Shown here one piece after another: positions 21,148 to 34,800 of a DNA stretch of 64,000 bases (positions are counted from its first letter, which is position 1; every line of letters begins with the position of its first letter). The DNA is taken from contig VXAI01000138.1 of NCBI GenBank assembly GCA_013399305.1, positions 1,242,970 through 1,306,969 on the forward strand, read 5' to 3'. The notes under the pieces are model-generated. The model was not told the DNA's origin, searched no databases, and saw only the letters and a program-made list of their open reading frames with translations. The position numbers and the translations under genes were made by a program. The DNA comes from Rostratula benghalensis. Its lineage: Eukaryota; Chordata; Aves; Charadriiformes; Rostratulidae.

Positions 21148-24100
21148 TCAGAAAATGACCCGGTCTTCCTGCGTCCTCTCCCACCACAGCGTGCTGTTCA
21201 GCGTCCCGAACCCACTGTCCTCCTCCTCCTGCTCTCTGGCCAGCTCCACGAACACCTGGGATGCAGAGAAAGGCTGTGAACTCCCCGTGGTCACAAACAC
21301 AATTCACCCTAAAAACCTCACAAATACCAAATGTATCGCTTTGCCTCCCAAGTTTTTAGTATTTGGGGTTTTTTAACTCCTTGCTCCACCTCTTTTCTTC
21401 AAGAGGATGGTGAAAGTGAAGTTGAACCAAACACCAGCCGAAGGAGACCTATGGTCAGCAATAACTAATCCAGAATTAGCAGTAATGAGCCTTGGCTTTA
21501 CCCTCCTTTCAGAAATGAGCAGCAATGCCCCTCTGTTGAATAAATCACAGCGGTATTTCCACAGAAACCACTTATTTAGCTCCAACCACTGCAGCTGGCA
21601 CCTCATTTTTAAAGGATAATAAATATTTTAAAGGGGAAAATGGGAAGAAAGAGGAGCAGGGTAACTGGTGGTCCCCGGGTCCCTTTGGAAAAGGGAACTT
21701 CAGATCCCCAGAATTGCCCAAACCAGCCCCAACTGCCTGAAATCCGGGCACCAAGGCCGAGCTGCCAGCGCAGGGCCCCCCATCCAGCCCTCCCCTCCCT
21801 CCACCCCAACGTGCCCAGGCTTGATGCACGGCTCCTGCATGGCCAGGACAAAGCTAATCCAGCCCAGATGCCTGGTAAAAGCCCATCAAAAAAAAAAAAA
21901 CCTGCAAGGCCAAGGATTTTACTTCCATGAAGCAGCCCCTGCTTTAACACACCTGCTCCAGCGTTGCCTGGGAAAAGCTGTACTCCTCGATGTTAAAGGT
22001 GTGTTTTACTGTGGAAGGAAGAGAGAGAGGGTGTTTCGGGACTCTCCACACTCTCACCCAACTGGATTTAAAGCATTTTAAGCTGGTACAAATGCCTACT
22101 CTTCATTTCACAAAAAAGCAGGAGTTGGGGGCACCGATAATAATAGAAGAAAATAAATAAAATTAATTTGGAACAGAAATGCAGCAGCGCCACAGCACGG
22201 CAAGCGTGTCAGGTACAGGAGACAAAATTATTTCTGTATGTGATGGGTAGCAAGTGCTTAATTACCTTCTTCCAGCTTGGAAAAAGAATGTGAAAGCGAC
22301 TGTACATCTTCTTTAGGAATTTTATATGCCAAAATAGAAGCAAAACTGGAACAAAGAAACACAGGAAATTTAGCTGCAGGTAAAACTACTCAAAGCAAAA
22401 ACATTAATACCCCAGTGAATGGATTTAAACTCGTTTTCTGAAGGTTATTCCAGGCATTTTGGCTGAGCATCAAAACATACAAGATGAGAGATGCAGCTCC
22501 AGGAGTCTAACCCCAGTCAGAGATCCAGGTCCAGCAGCAGAGACCCCCCTGAGAGCACCCTCTTCAGCCACAACTCAGCCACGTCTACTCTGCCTGTGAA
22601 CTCAGGAACCAAAACCGCCCGCCTGGAACTCCCAAAGTGACGAGGTTTTTGCCTTTCCAGTCAACTCGTGGGGAGGTCACAGGATCTTTTGGGACCCAGA
22701 CTCCAGGGCCTGATCCTGTTCTACCACAAACACTGGATTCTGAAAAGAGGAGATCTCCTCCAAACCCTTCATATTTGAGAAATCCTCCTTATACAAGCCT
22801 TTTTTTTTTTTTTTTCCCCCCTGAGAATCTTGGTGACCCCCAAGCCTGACCCTCGAGTTCCTACAGCAGAAATTCAAAGCCGTTGGGGGAGCACCAACCG
22901 CAACCCGCCCTCAAGCCCCCAGAAAACATTCAAGCATTTCCAGACAAGGGCCAGTGACTCCGTGACTCAGATTCTACCCCCATTTCCCGGGGGCCCCGAC
23001 CGAGGAGGAAGCTGTCAGGCACCAGCTATGCAGAAACTGAGTTTTGCTTCCTCCGTGCCAAACATCTGCAGGCAGGGCTCGGGGCCACCACCCTGGCAGC
23101 TTTTGCTGGCCTGTAAAACCCTCCCTCCTTTTTATTTTTTTTTTTTTCTTTAAAGCTACGAGTAAATATTTTTGGTAAATTCTGGCACCCAGCAGGTACC
23201 GAGCCACGGTCCTAAGGAGCTGCTGAGAAATCAGAGGGTTTGTGTTAAGATCAACGCGTTCTGTGTATTTGTGGAACTTCACCTCTCCTGACGGTTGGCG
23301 TTGGGGAAGATGTGCAAAATCTGGCTCTGCAGATGCTCCACCTGCTGCACGTCTGCTGTTTCTTTTAATTTCATTTCCAAGAAGTATCCTCTGCCAAACT
23401 TACTCTTCAGGTGCTGCACCGTCCCTATGCACCTACCGACCGCAGAGAGGAAACCAGAGCTGTACGCGTTACGCTGCACTCAAACAGCAGCCCAACTTCT
23501 AACAGACCCTTTTTCCAGTTTCAGTTTAGTTCTGCTCCAAGTTTAAAGGTGCAAAAAGAATTGTCTCTCTGTATTTTTGAAGAAATATACTCTAGCTGAC
23601 AACTGTTCTATCTGCCCTGGCCAGAGGGAGGGCTCCAGCGGTACCTGAGCTGCCCGGACACCAGGATGGCCACACGGTCACAAACAGCATCCGCCTCTTC
23701 CATGTAGTGGGTGGTGAGGATAGCTGCTCTCTCCTTGTTCTTAAATGCTGCTCGGATCGCCCGCCTACAAAGCAAAACCAAAAAAACCCAAACCAAATCA
23801 ACATTTGGCTGGTGACAATAAATCCTGGGGCAGCAGGACCAGAGGACTGTGACGGTCAAACGCTAACCCTGTATTTTCTGGGTCTATACTACTCCCACAG
23901 CAACAATTAACACCTGATTTTTTTTCACAAAGATGACTCAAATCTCACACTCCTTATATTTTTAAGATTTCCTTCGACTTTCAGGCTTTTATTCTCCGGG
24001 TGGGAGAGGGTGCAGATGAGGTGCTCCTGGCACGGAGGCAGCGCCGAGTCCCTGCCTGTGGCTCTCCCTAGCGTTAACAGGGACACTGCACATGTTAAAA

Positions 24101-25825
24101 AAAAAATAAATAAAAACAACCCAAAACAAAAAAATCAGGCAAATTCCCAAAGAGAAAGGAGCACTCACCACATGTGCTGTTTGGCTTTTGGATCCATCCC
24201 AGTGGAGGGCTCATCCAGGAGCGTGACCCGGGGGTTGCCCAGCATACTCAGGGCGAAGCACAGCTGGGAGGAGGCAAAGGGAGAGGGGTCAGCACACGGC
24301 GGCCCTCTCGGGGGTGGGGGACACACGTGGCACCTCAGGGACCTCCCCTGTACCTTGCGTTTCAGCCCAACACCCAGCTTCTTCGTCGTCTTCTGCAGGT
24401 GGTCCTTCAAATCCAGGGCACTGGCGATGCTGCGGGAAGGGGAGGAACCGCACGTGAAAAGCTGAGAGCGCGATGGCTCGGCTCCCCCCTCATCACAGTG
24501 TGCAAACAGTCCTGTTTGAACAGCTCAGGTACAAATATTTCTATGTAAAGTATGAAAAAAACCACCCCACAACACCACCAAAAAGCAAAGCAATGAGCAG
24601 AATTGGAGCTGGTGCTTCTACACAAAACCTCCTGCGCCTTGCCCGAGGAGGTGACAACCCAAGAACGGCTCCAAGCCCTGAACAGCATTTGCAGAGCCTG
24701 TCATTGGCACCTCATAACTTAAAAAATAAAACAAAAAAATAATATCTATAAACACCAGTTGTACTTTGTGTGGCTGCACCTGTATCTCCTAACGGATCTC
24801 CTCACACTTGCTGAACTCGCTGAGAAAATCCAGACTTAAATGAATAAAAATATTGCCTTAGGAGATGTGGGGAAAAAAAAAAAAGCCCTAAGGAAAATAG
24901 AGCTAAACCCATAGACCCTTCTATAATGAACTCCTTACCGTTTTATGACTTCCTTGACATCGCTCTGACTCATCCCTTTGATAGCACCATAAATCTCAAA
25001 GTGTTCCTGCAGAGTGATGTCCGGCCAAAGCGGGTTCGTTTGAGGACAGTACCCCACAAACTTCACTGAGCCGTCGTCGCTGCTCGGCCCAAAAGAACAA
25101 TCTCCCATCAGAACCTGCAAGGAAAACAAACAGACTTCAACCATCCTAAGGTTCAGAACCCTTTTCGTAAAGTTTTAGCAGAATCCACTTGGGAGGGCTT
25201 GGGATAGTAGTAAAAAAAATTTCAATATAGCTTCATTTTTGACTTAGTCTGCAGCACGTAACGCACCTGCCCACTGGTTGGCTCAATCTCTCCAACCAGC
25301 ATATTAATTAATGTGCTCTTCCCAGCTCCATTGGGTCCCAACAGCCCCAGTATTTCTCCTAAAGGATGGAGGACACACAAAACATCACCCGTGAGGTCAG
25401 ATAAATGGATTCAAGAGTTGTTTTTTGTAAAAAAATAAAATAAAATAAAAAAACCAAATAAACCAACAAACAGCTCAACAGCAAGTGATTTAAGTCCCAC
25501 CTTTTTTCACACAGAGAGACACGTGTTTTGTTGCCACTTTCTTTATTTTTCTCCCCAGAAGAAACTCCTTTCTTTCATCAAACTCCTTGTGCAAGCGGCT
25601 GACCAGGATTGCCGGCATCTGGCAGAGAAGAGAGACGCGGCTGCAGATCCCAGTAGCTCTGGGAAACCTCCCAGTTCAGGGACTGGGCACGGCCTTACCT
25701 CCTCGCTTTTGGGGCTGCCCAGTATCTCCTGGACCCGCAGCCTCTCCGCCTTCACGTCCTCGTCTTCGCTCTCATCCGGCGGGACGTCGGTGAACTTCCA
25801 GGATTTGGCTTTTGTGGAACATTTT
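21148..25825 (-). CDS. ABCA5: ABCA5 exons 29-39: second nucleotide-binding domain and C-terminus
   Basis: Encodes residues 1250-1648. Exon 29 has the conserved acidic linker [20 protein letters not shown]. Exon 30 (25,501-25,618) starts [22 protein letters not shown]2 has Walker [10 protein letters not shown] (1339-1347), the Q-loop [12 protein letters not shown], a degenerate signature ([11 protein letters not shown] instead of LSGGQ, as in human ABCA5, which has PAGIKRK), Walker [14 protein letters not shown] (aspartate 1463, glutamate 1464) and H-loop [10 protein letters not shown]. The C-terminal regulatory segment ends in exons 38-39 with [18 protein letters not shown], the acidic EQEEED cluster and the final TQEDRVIF, then TGA at 21,148-21,150. 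Confidence 0.95.
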
Positions 25826-28800
25826 CTACAGGGAAGAAAGCAAGAGGCGGGCTCTGCTGGGCGATGGGGTGGAACAAAGCTCTGGGAGAAATCAGAGGAG
25901 ATTTTGCTCCCTGCTTTGATGCCGAGAGCGGTTCCTGTTTGCTGAGCCCCAGAGCGAGACGTTTCTGCAGCACAAGGGAGAGGCCCCAAAAGAGCAAAAG
26001 CACCAAAGGCAGCAACGATCCCCTCTGTGCTCTGAGCTCTTCCCTGGGGTACAGCATCTCCAGCCGACACGGGAAAGAAATTCCCCTCTTTTTGTATAGG
26101 GGGTGTCCTTAAAAATTCCCGATTTTGCACTGATATAACTTAAAAGGAAGTAAAAAACCCCACCCCCCGTTTCTGCACTTTATTGACCGAGTTTCACAGA
26201 AGTCAGGAGGACAGGTTCTTTAGGCACCTGTGATGGGATATCCCCACAGCTATTTTATTTTCTGCAGTATCCCCCATAGCAATACACTGCCCATTCCAGG
26301 GTAATCACCAGTCATTTTCAAACATGGCTTCTTTAGGCTTTTATTTTTCTAAAAGTCTGCTCAACGGAAACACACCTGAAAAATGGGTCCTCTCTGACTG
26401 TCCTCCCTCCGTTCTTCAGCTCGAAACATCGCAGTAGGAAGAGCCACACCACACACTGCAAGTAGGGCTAAAACAGACAGATGCAGCCCTGGTTACTGGG
26501 AGTGCTGCCAGCCCTGCGAGGCTGGTGGTCCCAGAGCTGGTCCCAGAGCTGGTCCCACCACCACCACGAGTGACAAAAACCTCCAGCTCTTCCCCACCAC
26601 AGAACTGCTGACCCTTCCAAGAAAAGGAAATGTATCATCAGGAGATGCTGCTCAGCGGGTCGACATTGAGGATGCACAACCAGAGTCTGCTTAGATTAAA
26701 ACAGCAATTATTTGGGGATTTTGGAAAGAAAAGGGACTGTCCCCAGCTCTGGAATTCTTACTCCATCAGCACAGGCTCCCACAGTGATCAGGATTAATAC
26801 CAGCCCCGTTAATAAGTCCTCTGAAGCAGCAGCTGGCAGGCACAGCAGCTTTTCCTGGTATTGTTTGGGCTGCAACAGGTTGTGGAGCTGCAGGCTCCAG
26901 CGACGCCCGGCAGCAGATCCAATCCTTATTAATAAAGATGCCTGAACAGAAGGGGCTCCCAGCAGGAGTCAGCAATTCTCTGCAGCAAACACAGCAAATC
27001 ATCAAATCATCACACTTACAGCTATAACCGCGACCAGGAGCCGGTCCCACGGGTCGTAGTATCCTCCGTTCTTCCGCTTCCCTTTCCATGAGACCTGACA
27101 ATGCAAAACCAAAAAAAAAATAACAAACCAAAAACCTACATTCAGGAGAATAATCACCTACCAGAGACTGCAATCCTACACCGCCCTTTAATCTCAGACC
27201 AGCCATTTAAGTTCTGTTGCCCAAGCAGTTCCTGAGCTCTGCAGAGACCTGGCCTGCATGAGTTTGATGCCAATAAAACTCCATCGAATTCCCTGGGGTT
27301 GCTCCCAGTGTAAAGCCCTGGTTCCCAATTAATCCATCTCCCACCACTGTTTCTGCCCAGTCCACAGGCTGAGAAACGTGTGGTTTTCCTTTAGATATCT
27401 AATGGAAGACTCACTTCTTTTCTCATTTTAGAACTGCAATATTCTGCTCACAGGGAAAAAAAAGGGATTATTTTTTTTTCCCTCCCCCAAGAGCTGCTGT
27501 TGTTCACGTGTCAAATAGCTGTGGAAGACAGCACAGCAGGAGGCAGGTGTCTGCTGTCTTCTCATCATTAGACATCCACCCAACCCCAGCCACCTGCAAG
27601 TGTGATCTGGAGAGGATTTCTTGTGCCCCCTTACCTTTATAAAGCAAATCAGGCAGCCAATAAGGGGGTAAATAGGAATGGAGATGGAGAAGACATAATG
27701 CAGGACGGTGGTTACCAGGTAATAGTCCAGAAAAAAGGCCACTTCAGTGACAACCGTACAGAGCAAGGCTGTCTGTACAAAAGAAAAGGGGGGAAAAAAA
27801 GTCCATTTTCATTCAGCTCAGACTCTGTAAGTGTAAGTTTCCTAATTTGAGGCACGTTTTTTAAAGCTCTTACCATTGAGGATACAGCAGTGATAAAGAG
27901 ACATTAGTAAACATTTCAAAGTTCTTGTGTGTTAAGGACACACAATGAAATAGAATAACTGGGAAGCCTGGTGTGGCTCTGGAGACAACCACCTTCCCTG
28001 CTAACCGCCCTCAAGGGAAGGTTACTCACCACTGAAAATATAAATGACCAAAATTCTTTTGTATTCTGGACTTTTCTAAAGGTGAAGGAGACCACGTAAG
28101 TGAAGAGCACGACTGATGGGACGTAACCGATCAGGCAGAAAATCTGCAAAGACAGGGAAGGTGCCTCAGGAAATGCACAGCAAGAACGTGTGTGGGGGGA
28201 CATTTTTGTCCAGGTGTCAACTGGGATCACTTTAGTGAGCTACAGAACTCCGAGTCCATCTTTGTCACTTAATTTGATATATTTTGCCACCCCGGTACAT
28301 ACAGCATCTACTATTAAAGACATAAATAAAAGAGTACGTGGACAGGCGGGAACCTCACTCCATTTTCTTTAAACTGTTTCCCATTTTTTTTTTAATAATG
28401 CAGGCTCTCATAATTATTGACCTGAGGAATTTGGCAAATATTAGGAATTCTACCCTTCAGCCTTAGCGTTTTTACAGAAATTAAAGCAAGGGTAGAGGCA
28501 CTGGTAGAAAAAGAGCCCTGCAGTGCCACGGTCACATCCCAACCCCATTAACTCGGAGCTTCTGGGAAAGCAGCTGGGAAATTGTGATTCTTCTCAATTA
28601 CAGCCAATATCTCAGGAAGCCCGCCCTGAATACAAAAGACACGAAGACTCGTAGTCACTTCAATGTAATCACACGCTGCAATTCACTGGGGGGGCAGCCT
28701 GTGCTCAAGGTCACTGCACCCTGGTCCTTGGCTGCGCGCCGCTGCCAACGGAGCAATTCTCCAGCAGCAGTGAGGAGGGCAAAGCAGATGGAGCAGGCAG

Positions 28801-31800
28801 GGCAGAAAAGGACAGAGCATTTCCTTGGAAGGTTCTGGTATTTTAAAGCTCCGTTTTATTCCAGTTCTGAATGAAACTCCAAAACACTAGTATTTTTCCC
28901 CAGGAGAAGTAGCACTATTGTGCCTTTGGTGCAGCCTGCCTGGTGCCTCCGCACCGGCTTCACTGGGCATTTTCCCGGTACATCAACTGGACAGAAATCT
29001 GTTGAAATGTCTAACAAAAAGAAGCACTCGTAGAAAAATAACACAACCGTGCTTCTCTCACACCCCCTCGTGTGCTCACCACAGCCAGGAACTTGCCCAC
29101 GTAGAAGTACACGCCGTAGTGGAAGGCGAAGAGGCTGCCGATCATCAGGACGAGGATGGAGAAGAAGAGCGGGAGGTCCACGATGGCTTGGCCGGTCCAG
29201 TACGCGGAGGGGTAGAGCCCCGCTATCTTCAGCTGCGTGTATGCCTTGATCTGCAGCAGGAGAAGAAAACACAACATCAGCTAAACGTGAAGGACAGTTA
29301 CCATCACGTTCGTCTGCCTCGGCGTCTGAGCAGGACCTCGGTTTTCCCTCCCACACCCTGCTTTTACACCCACGTGGCATCACCGAGTTACCCAGGTACT
29401 CCCCATTCTAACTGCTGAAGCAGCAAAAACCATCCCTGGGGAAAGCAAAAAGGGCTTTTCCCAAATCCACTCTGCCCCAGGCAGCAAAGAGCAGTCACCA
29501 AAGCTTTTGGAGTCAAACCCCTGCAGTGAGACCCCAAAGCTTTTCAGTTCTTGTGCAGTCCCTGAATAAACATCGGGGATTTTACCTTATGGTTTTCTGC
29601 GTTGTCCATGGCGAAATAGGGTGGCATTCCAGTGATGATGATTCCCAGTAACACAGCTTCAAAATAGATCTCCAGTCTGAAAATTGTTTCCGGAAGGTTC
29701 TGAAATATAAATCAGATTTCTTCAGTACCAGAATGTGCATGACCAAAAAAAAAAAAAAAAAAAAAAGAAGTGCATTTAGAGTTGGACTGTAAATACTACA
29801 GCAGCCATTCCCTGTATCTCCAGATCACCTGAGCTGCAGCATGAAGAGAAACACCTATGGAAGTTTCAGCATTATTTTTGAATGTGTCCCATAAGCTCCT
29901 AGAGCACTGATGTCCCCTCCCAGAGGCTGAGCTCCATCCACATCCCTGCGTTCAGCCTCCCAGAGCTGTGGGTAAGCCCTAACAAACCCCCACCAGGACA
30001 CCCTCTTCCCAAGCCCCTTCTCCCTCCACATCCACAAGCTGCAGAACAAACCCCTGGCACTTCTCAAGTCCTCTTTCATTCTGCAAACATCCACCACCTC
30101 GGGTACCAGGGCTCCGTACTTGGGCTGTGGAGCCCTCGGTGCCTCCGACGTTCCTCAGGGATGCTCTGCCCCCCGCCCCCCCCTGGTTTTGGGGGGTGTT
30201 GGTGGGGTGGGGATTTCTGCCACACTGCTCACCTGGACGAAGGGGTTGCTCCAGATCTGGATGCTCTCCGTCACGTTTAAGTGGCGCAGGAGCAGGTTGC
30301 TGACGATATTCATCAGCACCGGCAGGGAATGCACCATGGTGCTGTTGAATACGATCGTGAAAACATAGTTCTGGAAAGGAAACTGTTGGCTGTGTTAATC
30401 CTTCTGCACAAAGGGTAGTACCCTGAGAGGNNNNNNNNNNNNNNNNNNNNNNNNNNNNNNNNNNNNNNNNNNNNNNNNNNNNNNNNNNNNAATCTCAGCA
30501 AAATAAAGTGTGCTTTGCTGGAAGCTCTGGGCCGCTCAGGGTGGTTATAGCACATAACTTAATTCAGGAAAAAGAGTCATAATCACAGAGAAGAAATTCT
30601 TTGGAGTGAATTCCCAGCATGTTTTATGCTGCTGTGACACTGGGACAAACGATGCTCTGGACAATTACAGTCTGAGACACAAAGCACACAACAGCCCACA
30701 CTCCTGTGTTCTTGTCAATGCATTTAAAACCCAGAGAGGTGGTGGAGTCTCCCAGAGAGGTGGTGGAGTCTCCCAGAGAGGTGGTGGAGTCTCCATCTCT
30801 GGAGACATTCAAACCCCTCCTGGACACGTTCCTGTGGGACCTGCTCTGGGTGTTCCTGCTCTGGCAGGGGGGTTGGACTGGATGAGCTTTCAAGGTCCCT
30901 CCCAATCCCTGAGATTCTATGATTCCATGAAACCCAGCCCCTGAGCTCGGCCGCTCTGCCCACCTCACCTGCCTGGATTCAAGGTCAAAGACGTTCAAGG
31001 CCGCGCTGTGAGGGGCAGCCGAGACGTAGTCGCTGTCGTTGAACATCTCCAGGAGGACGCTCATGCTCCCCAGGGAGCGGACAATGCCATCGATATCCGA
31101 ATCTGGTGTCGGACAGAGAAAACACCCCCGTTACTCATCTCCAGCCTGGGGTGGGTGACACAGAACTAAAGATGCCTTTTCCCACTGATGATGATGCCCG
31201 ACGAGCCCTAGGATGAGAAATCACTGCTTCCTTACACACCCCACCACACAGACTCCTCTGCTGAACAACAGGAACGGTTTTATTTTGTCTTCCCACCCAA
31301 CAGCCTCCAAAGCATCCAAGACATTTTTTGGGGGTTATACTCTCCCATCAATTCATGGCAGTCAAATGCAGCAGTGAGGAAGCAGAGCATTAGCAGGGTA
31401 CTCCACGTTCCAGGAGAGCAGAGAATTAGCCAAGAGAGCAGGACACCAGTGGCACTTTGAGACAGTCTCTGGAGAAACGAGGTTGTATGAACAACAAATT
31501 CCCAACAACTCAACAGACACTCATTTCTACTGCCCAGATCACTGCTATGTGCTTTTTTAACACCCCAAGTTGAAACAAAAAGGAATTTTGCAGAATGCTT
31601 TGTAGCAGGCTTTTAACACTGAATCACCTAAACATTTCTCTTCCCAGTTCCTTTGCACAGGTCTCCTCTGCCTTGAGACAACCAGACATGGAAGGAGGAG
31701 GGAAATGTCCAAATCAGCCCCATGGCACAAAGGATACTCATTCTCGACCACCTCTGGATACTTGGAAACTCTTCATTGGGGTTAATCTCAAGGAAAAAAG

Positions 31801-34800
31801 TTTGTCCCCAGCCCCAGAAGTTCCTTTCCCACCAGGGAAATGCCAGGTTACAGAGAGCTGCGGGGACAGGGGCCGTCCCCAGGCAGCGTCTCTGCCCTCC
31901 TACCTGTGGAGTTCTGCAGCAGGAGACGGCTCCTGTACTTGTGATAGTCCTCACCAGGCTTCAGCAAGTACAGATCTGGGGAAAGTCTGATAGCAGTCAC
32001 GGAATTTTTGATGATGTGGTGTATGAAAAACAACAAAATCTGAACTACAAGAAAAATCAGAAAAAGCAACAACCTGAAAGAAATAGAAGTTTTGGTTTTA
32101 TTAAAATTCAGCGCAAGCCAACTCAGTTTATGCTACCACAACATCTCCCTCACCCCCCTCAAATAAACATCTATTCAACAGTAATGGATAGTTACATTTA
32201 AAAAATAATCACTATGAAGCTATGGGATAAAAACTAATTGCATCCTGCCATTTCCCTGGTGCCACTCAAACCAGTTTTGACAACTCTGTATGCACGTGAG
32301 AAAGCCCCAATACTCACATCACTCTCACGCATTTATTCTCCCGCTTGAGACTGAGGAAATGGACTTTTGCTATGGTGGAAACCTGCTTCTTCCAGAGGGC
32401 TGTGTTGCTCATGGCTGATGCCTTCGTCTCCGAGAGCATGAGGAGGCTCTGCTCCATGTCATCCAGGGACTTTGTATCCGCTTCCTCCTGCGCTTGCTGG
32501 GAATTGAACACGCTGTAATCTGGAAAGGAAGGTTCAACGCTCCGTCACAGCGATGCCGTTTGAAACATCAACGCTGGAGAACCCTGGGTGGCCACCAACC
32601 CCTTCCCCTTGCTGTCACAGAAGCCACCTCTTCTCGTCCCCACCTCTCGACTTCACCCCAAGCCCAGCGACACCCGTCCTCCCCCAAAGCCCAGAATCTC
32701 CTGCACAGCAGATGCTTCAGGCAGATGAGACAAACTCCTGCCGCTGACACGAGACAACCTGCCCCAATCCCATACCACCAGCACTACTCAAACCAGCACA
32801 TTCAGCCTTAAACCCTCTTAATACCCACACAAAAGCTGTGTGGAGCAGGGCAGCTTACTAGCCTGTATCGCAGAGAACGCTCTAGAAAGATTAAGATGGC
32901 TTAAAACCACCCAAAGTTGAGATCAAAAGAAGGACTGATTCATCCTGGAGCAATATTAAGTGGTCCCAGCTCTTCATTTGAATTGGAAGTTAATTTAAAG
33001 GAGGGGAAGAGAGACCAGTTCAGCTATTTCAGCCTTAGTGCAGGCTGATCCTACTGCTCACGCAGAAGGTTGGAAACAAATTTTACACTGAGCATTTACA
33101 GTTTCTTGGAAGTAAGTTCCACTAAGAAAATAAAGCACTTTTTGAAAAGCTAACCATAAAAAGTGCAACTGTACAAGTGAATTAGATGCAAGTACACTGG
33201 ATGAAAAATTAATCACTGCAGAGACAGCTAGTAAAAAGCTTTTCCTCCAGACCCTCCCAGAATCACTCCCCACCCAACTCGCTGCTTTCGTGTGTTTTTC
33301 ATGTGAAATATTTCAGAAGCCTGGAACACCCCACGGGTGAAGGAGCCCCACGCTGCTGGAGGCAACACTGTGAGAGGAGTTTTTATCCTCATCTCCACAG
33401 CTGAAGTCCCCCTGGCAGTGACATGGCATGGACAACTCCACACTAATTAGGACTGAAACCGAATCTGAGGGAAAAGAGTAAAAAGCAGCCATGGTCCATC
33501 CCACCTGCTTGATCGATCTCTGCCTCAACTTCCAGCTTCAGATAGACATCCTCCAGCGTCGTCATGGAAACACCATAGGTGATAACACCCAGATGGGAAT
33601 GCGTGTCCAGGTCAGAGAACAAGCCTAGAGACAGAAGTGAAACGTGCTGGTTGCCCTGGGACAGGGTCACATCGTCTCCCTGAGAGCTCTCCGAGCTCAT
33701 CAGAGCCATCCCTAAAGCCTTCTGCACAGTAGGAGAAAAGCAGGTAAGGGGCAAGTGTGGTCACTTAATTATGAAGATACAGATCACTTGAGAACCAAGG
33801 TCGGAATAAGCTCCTTTTAGCACAAACCCTTTCAACCTTTGTGGTCAGGTGTGGGAAACGTGGGTTGTTTTCCCCAGTCTGTAATGTTCATGAGAACTAT
33901 CTCAGCAGCCTAAAGCTGCTGGGCTCAGAGCTGCCTCCTGGCTGGGGTGAGAAACATCCCAGGCAGGGACTGCAGGAGAGCTCACCCTCCCCAGGAATAA
34001 AGAGATTTTACAAATGAAACCACTGAGTATGTTTTTAGATATATATACACACAACCAGATCTGTAAAGCCAGCTTAACTGGGCAGGAGATCCTGGCTGGC
34101 ACACATACCTCGAAGACCAAAGTGATGGTCAGAGTAAGAGCACTTATCAGCACCCCAAGATAAAAAACACCATTGGGCTCCTGCCAGTCCTGTGAAGCAA
34201 AGGACTTGAAAAAATGAGGGGCTTCAGAGCCCCAAGGTCACAGTGGAGGGAAATGCAAATGTGTAAAATGGGAAGAGCAGTTGGATACACAACGATGCTC
34301 ATCAGATCTCTGTGATTTCTTCTGCCCCAGTAGCTGAGGCATATCCCCCACCTTGGTTTCTCCTTAAAATATTTTGGGGGACTCAAATGGACCTAATCTT
34401 GCCTAGAGATACCTGTTTTTCAAAAGTACATGCTGTGGCTGCTAAAGGTAAAGCTAATCAAATTATTAACTGGTGAAATGCAGCAGGGAAAAAAGCATCT
34501 ATGAAATACGAGCCGCATTCCCATCAGTATTGATTCTCCTTCAGCTTTCCACAGCGCAGAGGGCAGGCTGTTTCTTTCATTTTTTTCTGGGAGATGACCA
34601 AGGAGCTGGGCGCAGGAGGGACCAGATGATTGCTGCCATCTAGTGAGACCAGCACTGCTGCTCCCTGCTCCCACCACCAGCTGTCAGCCCCTGACACCAC
34701 GCTCTTTGCGGCTCTCAACAAGGGGGATTGATTATTGTAGGGCTCGGAGGCCAGCCCTGCTCCCTACAACGCTCTGCAAAGAGATGATGGGTCTGCAGGA

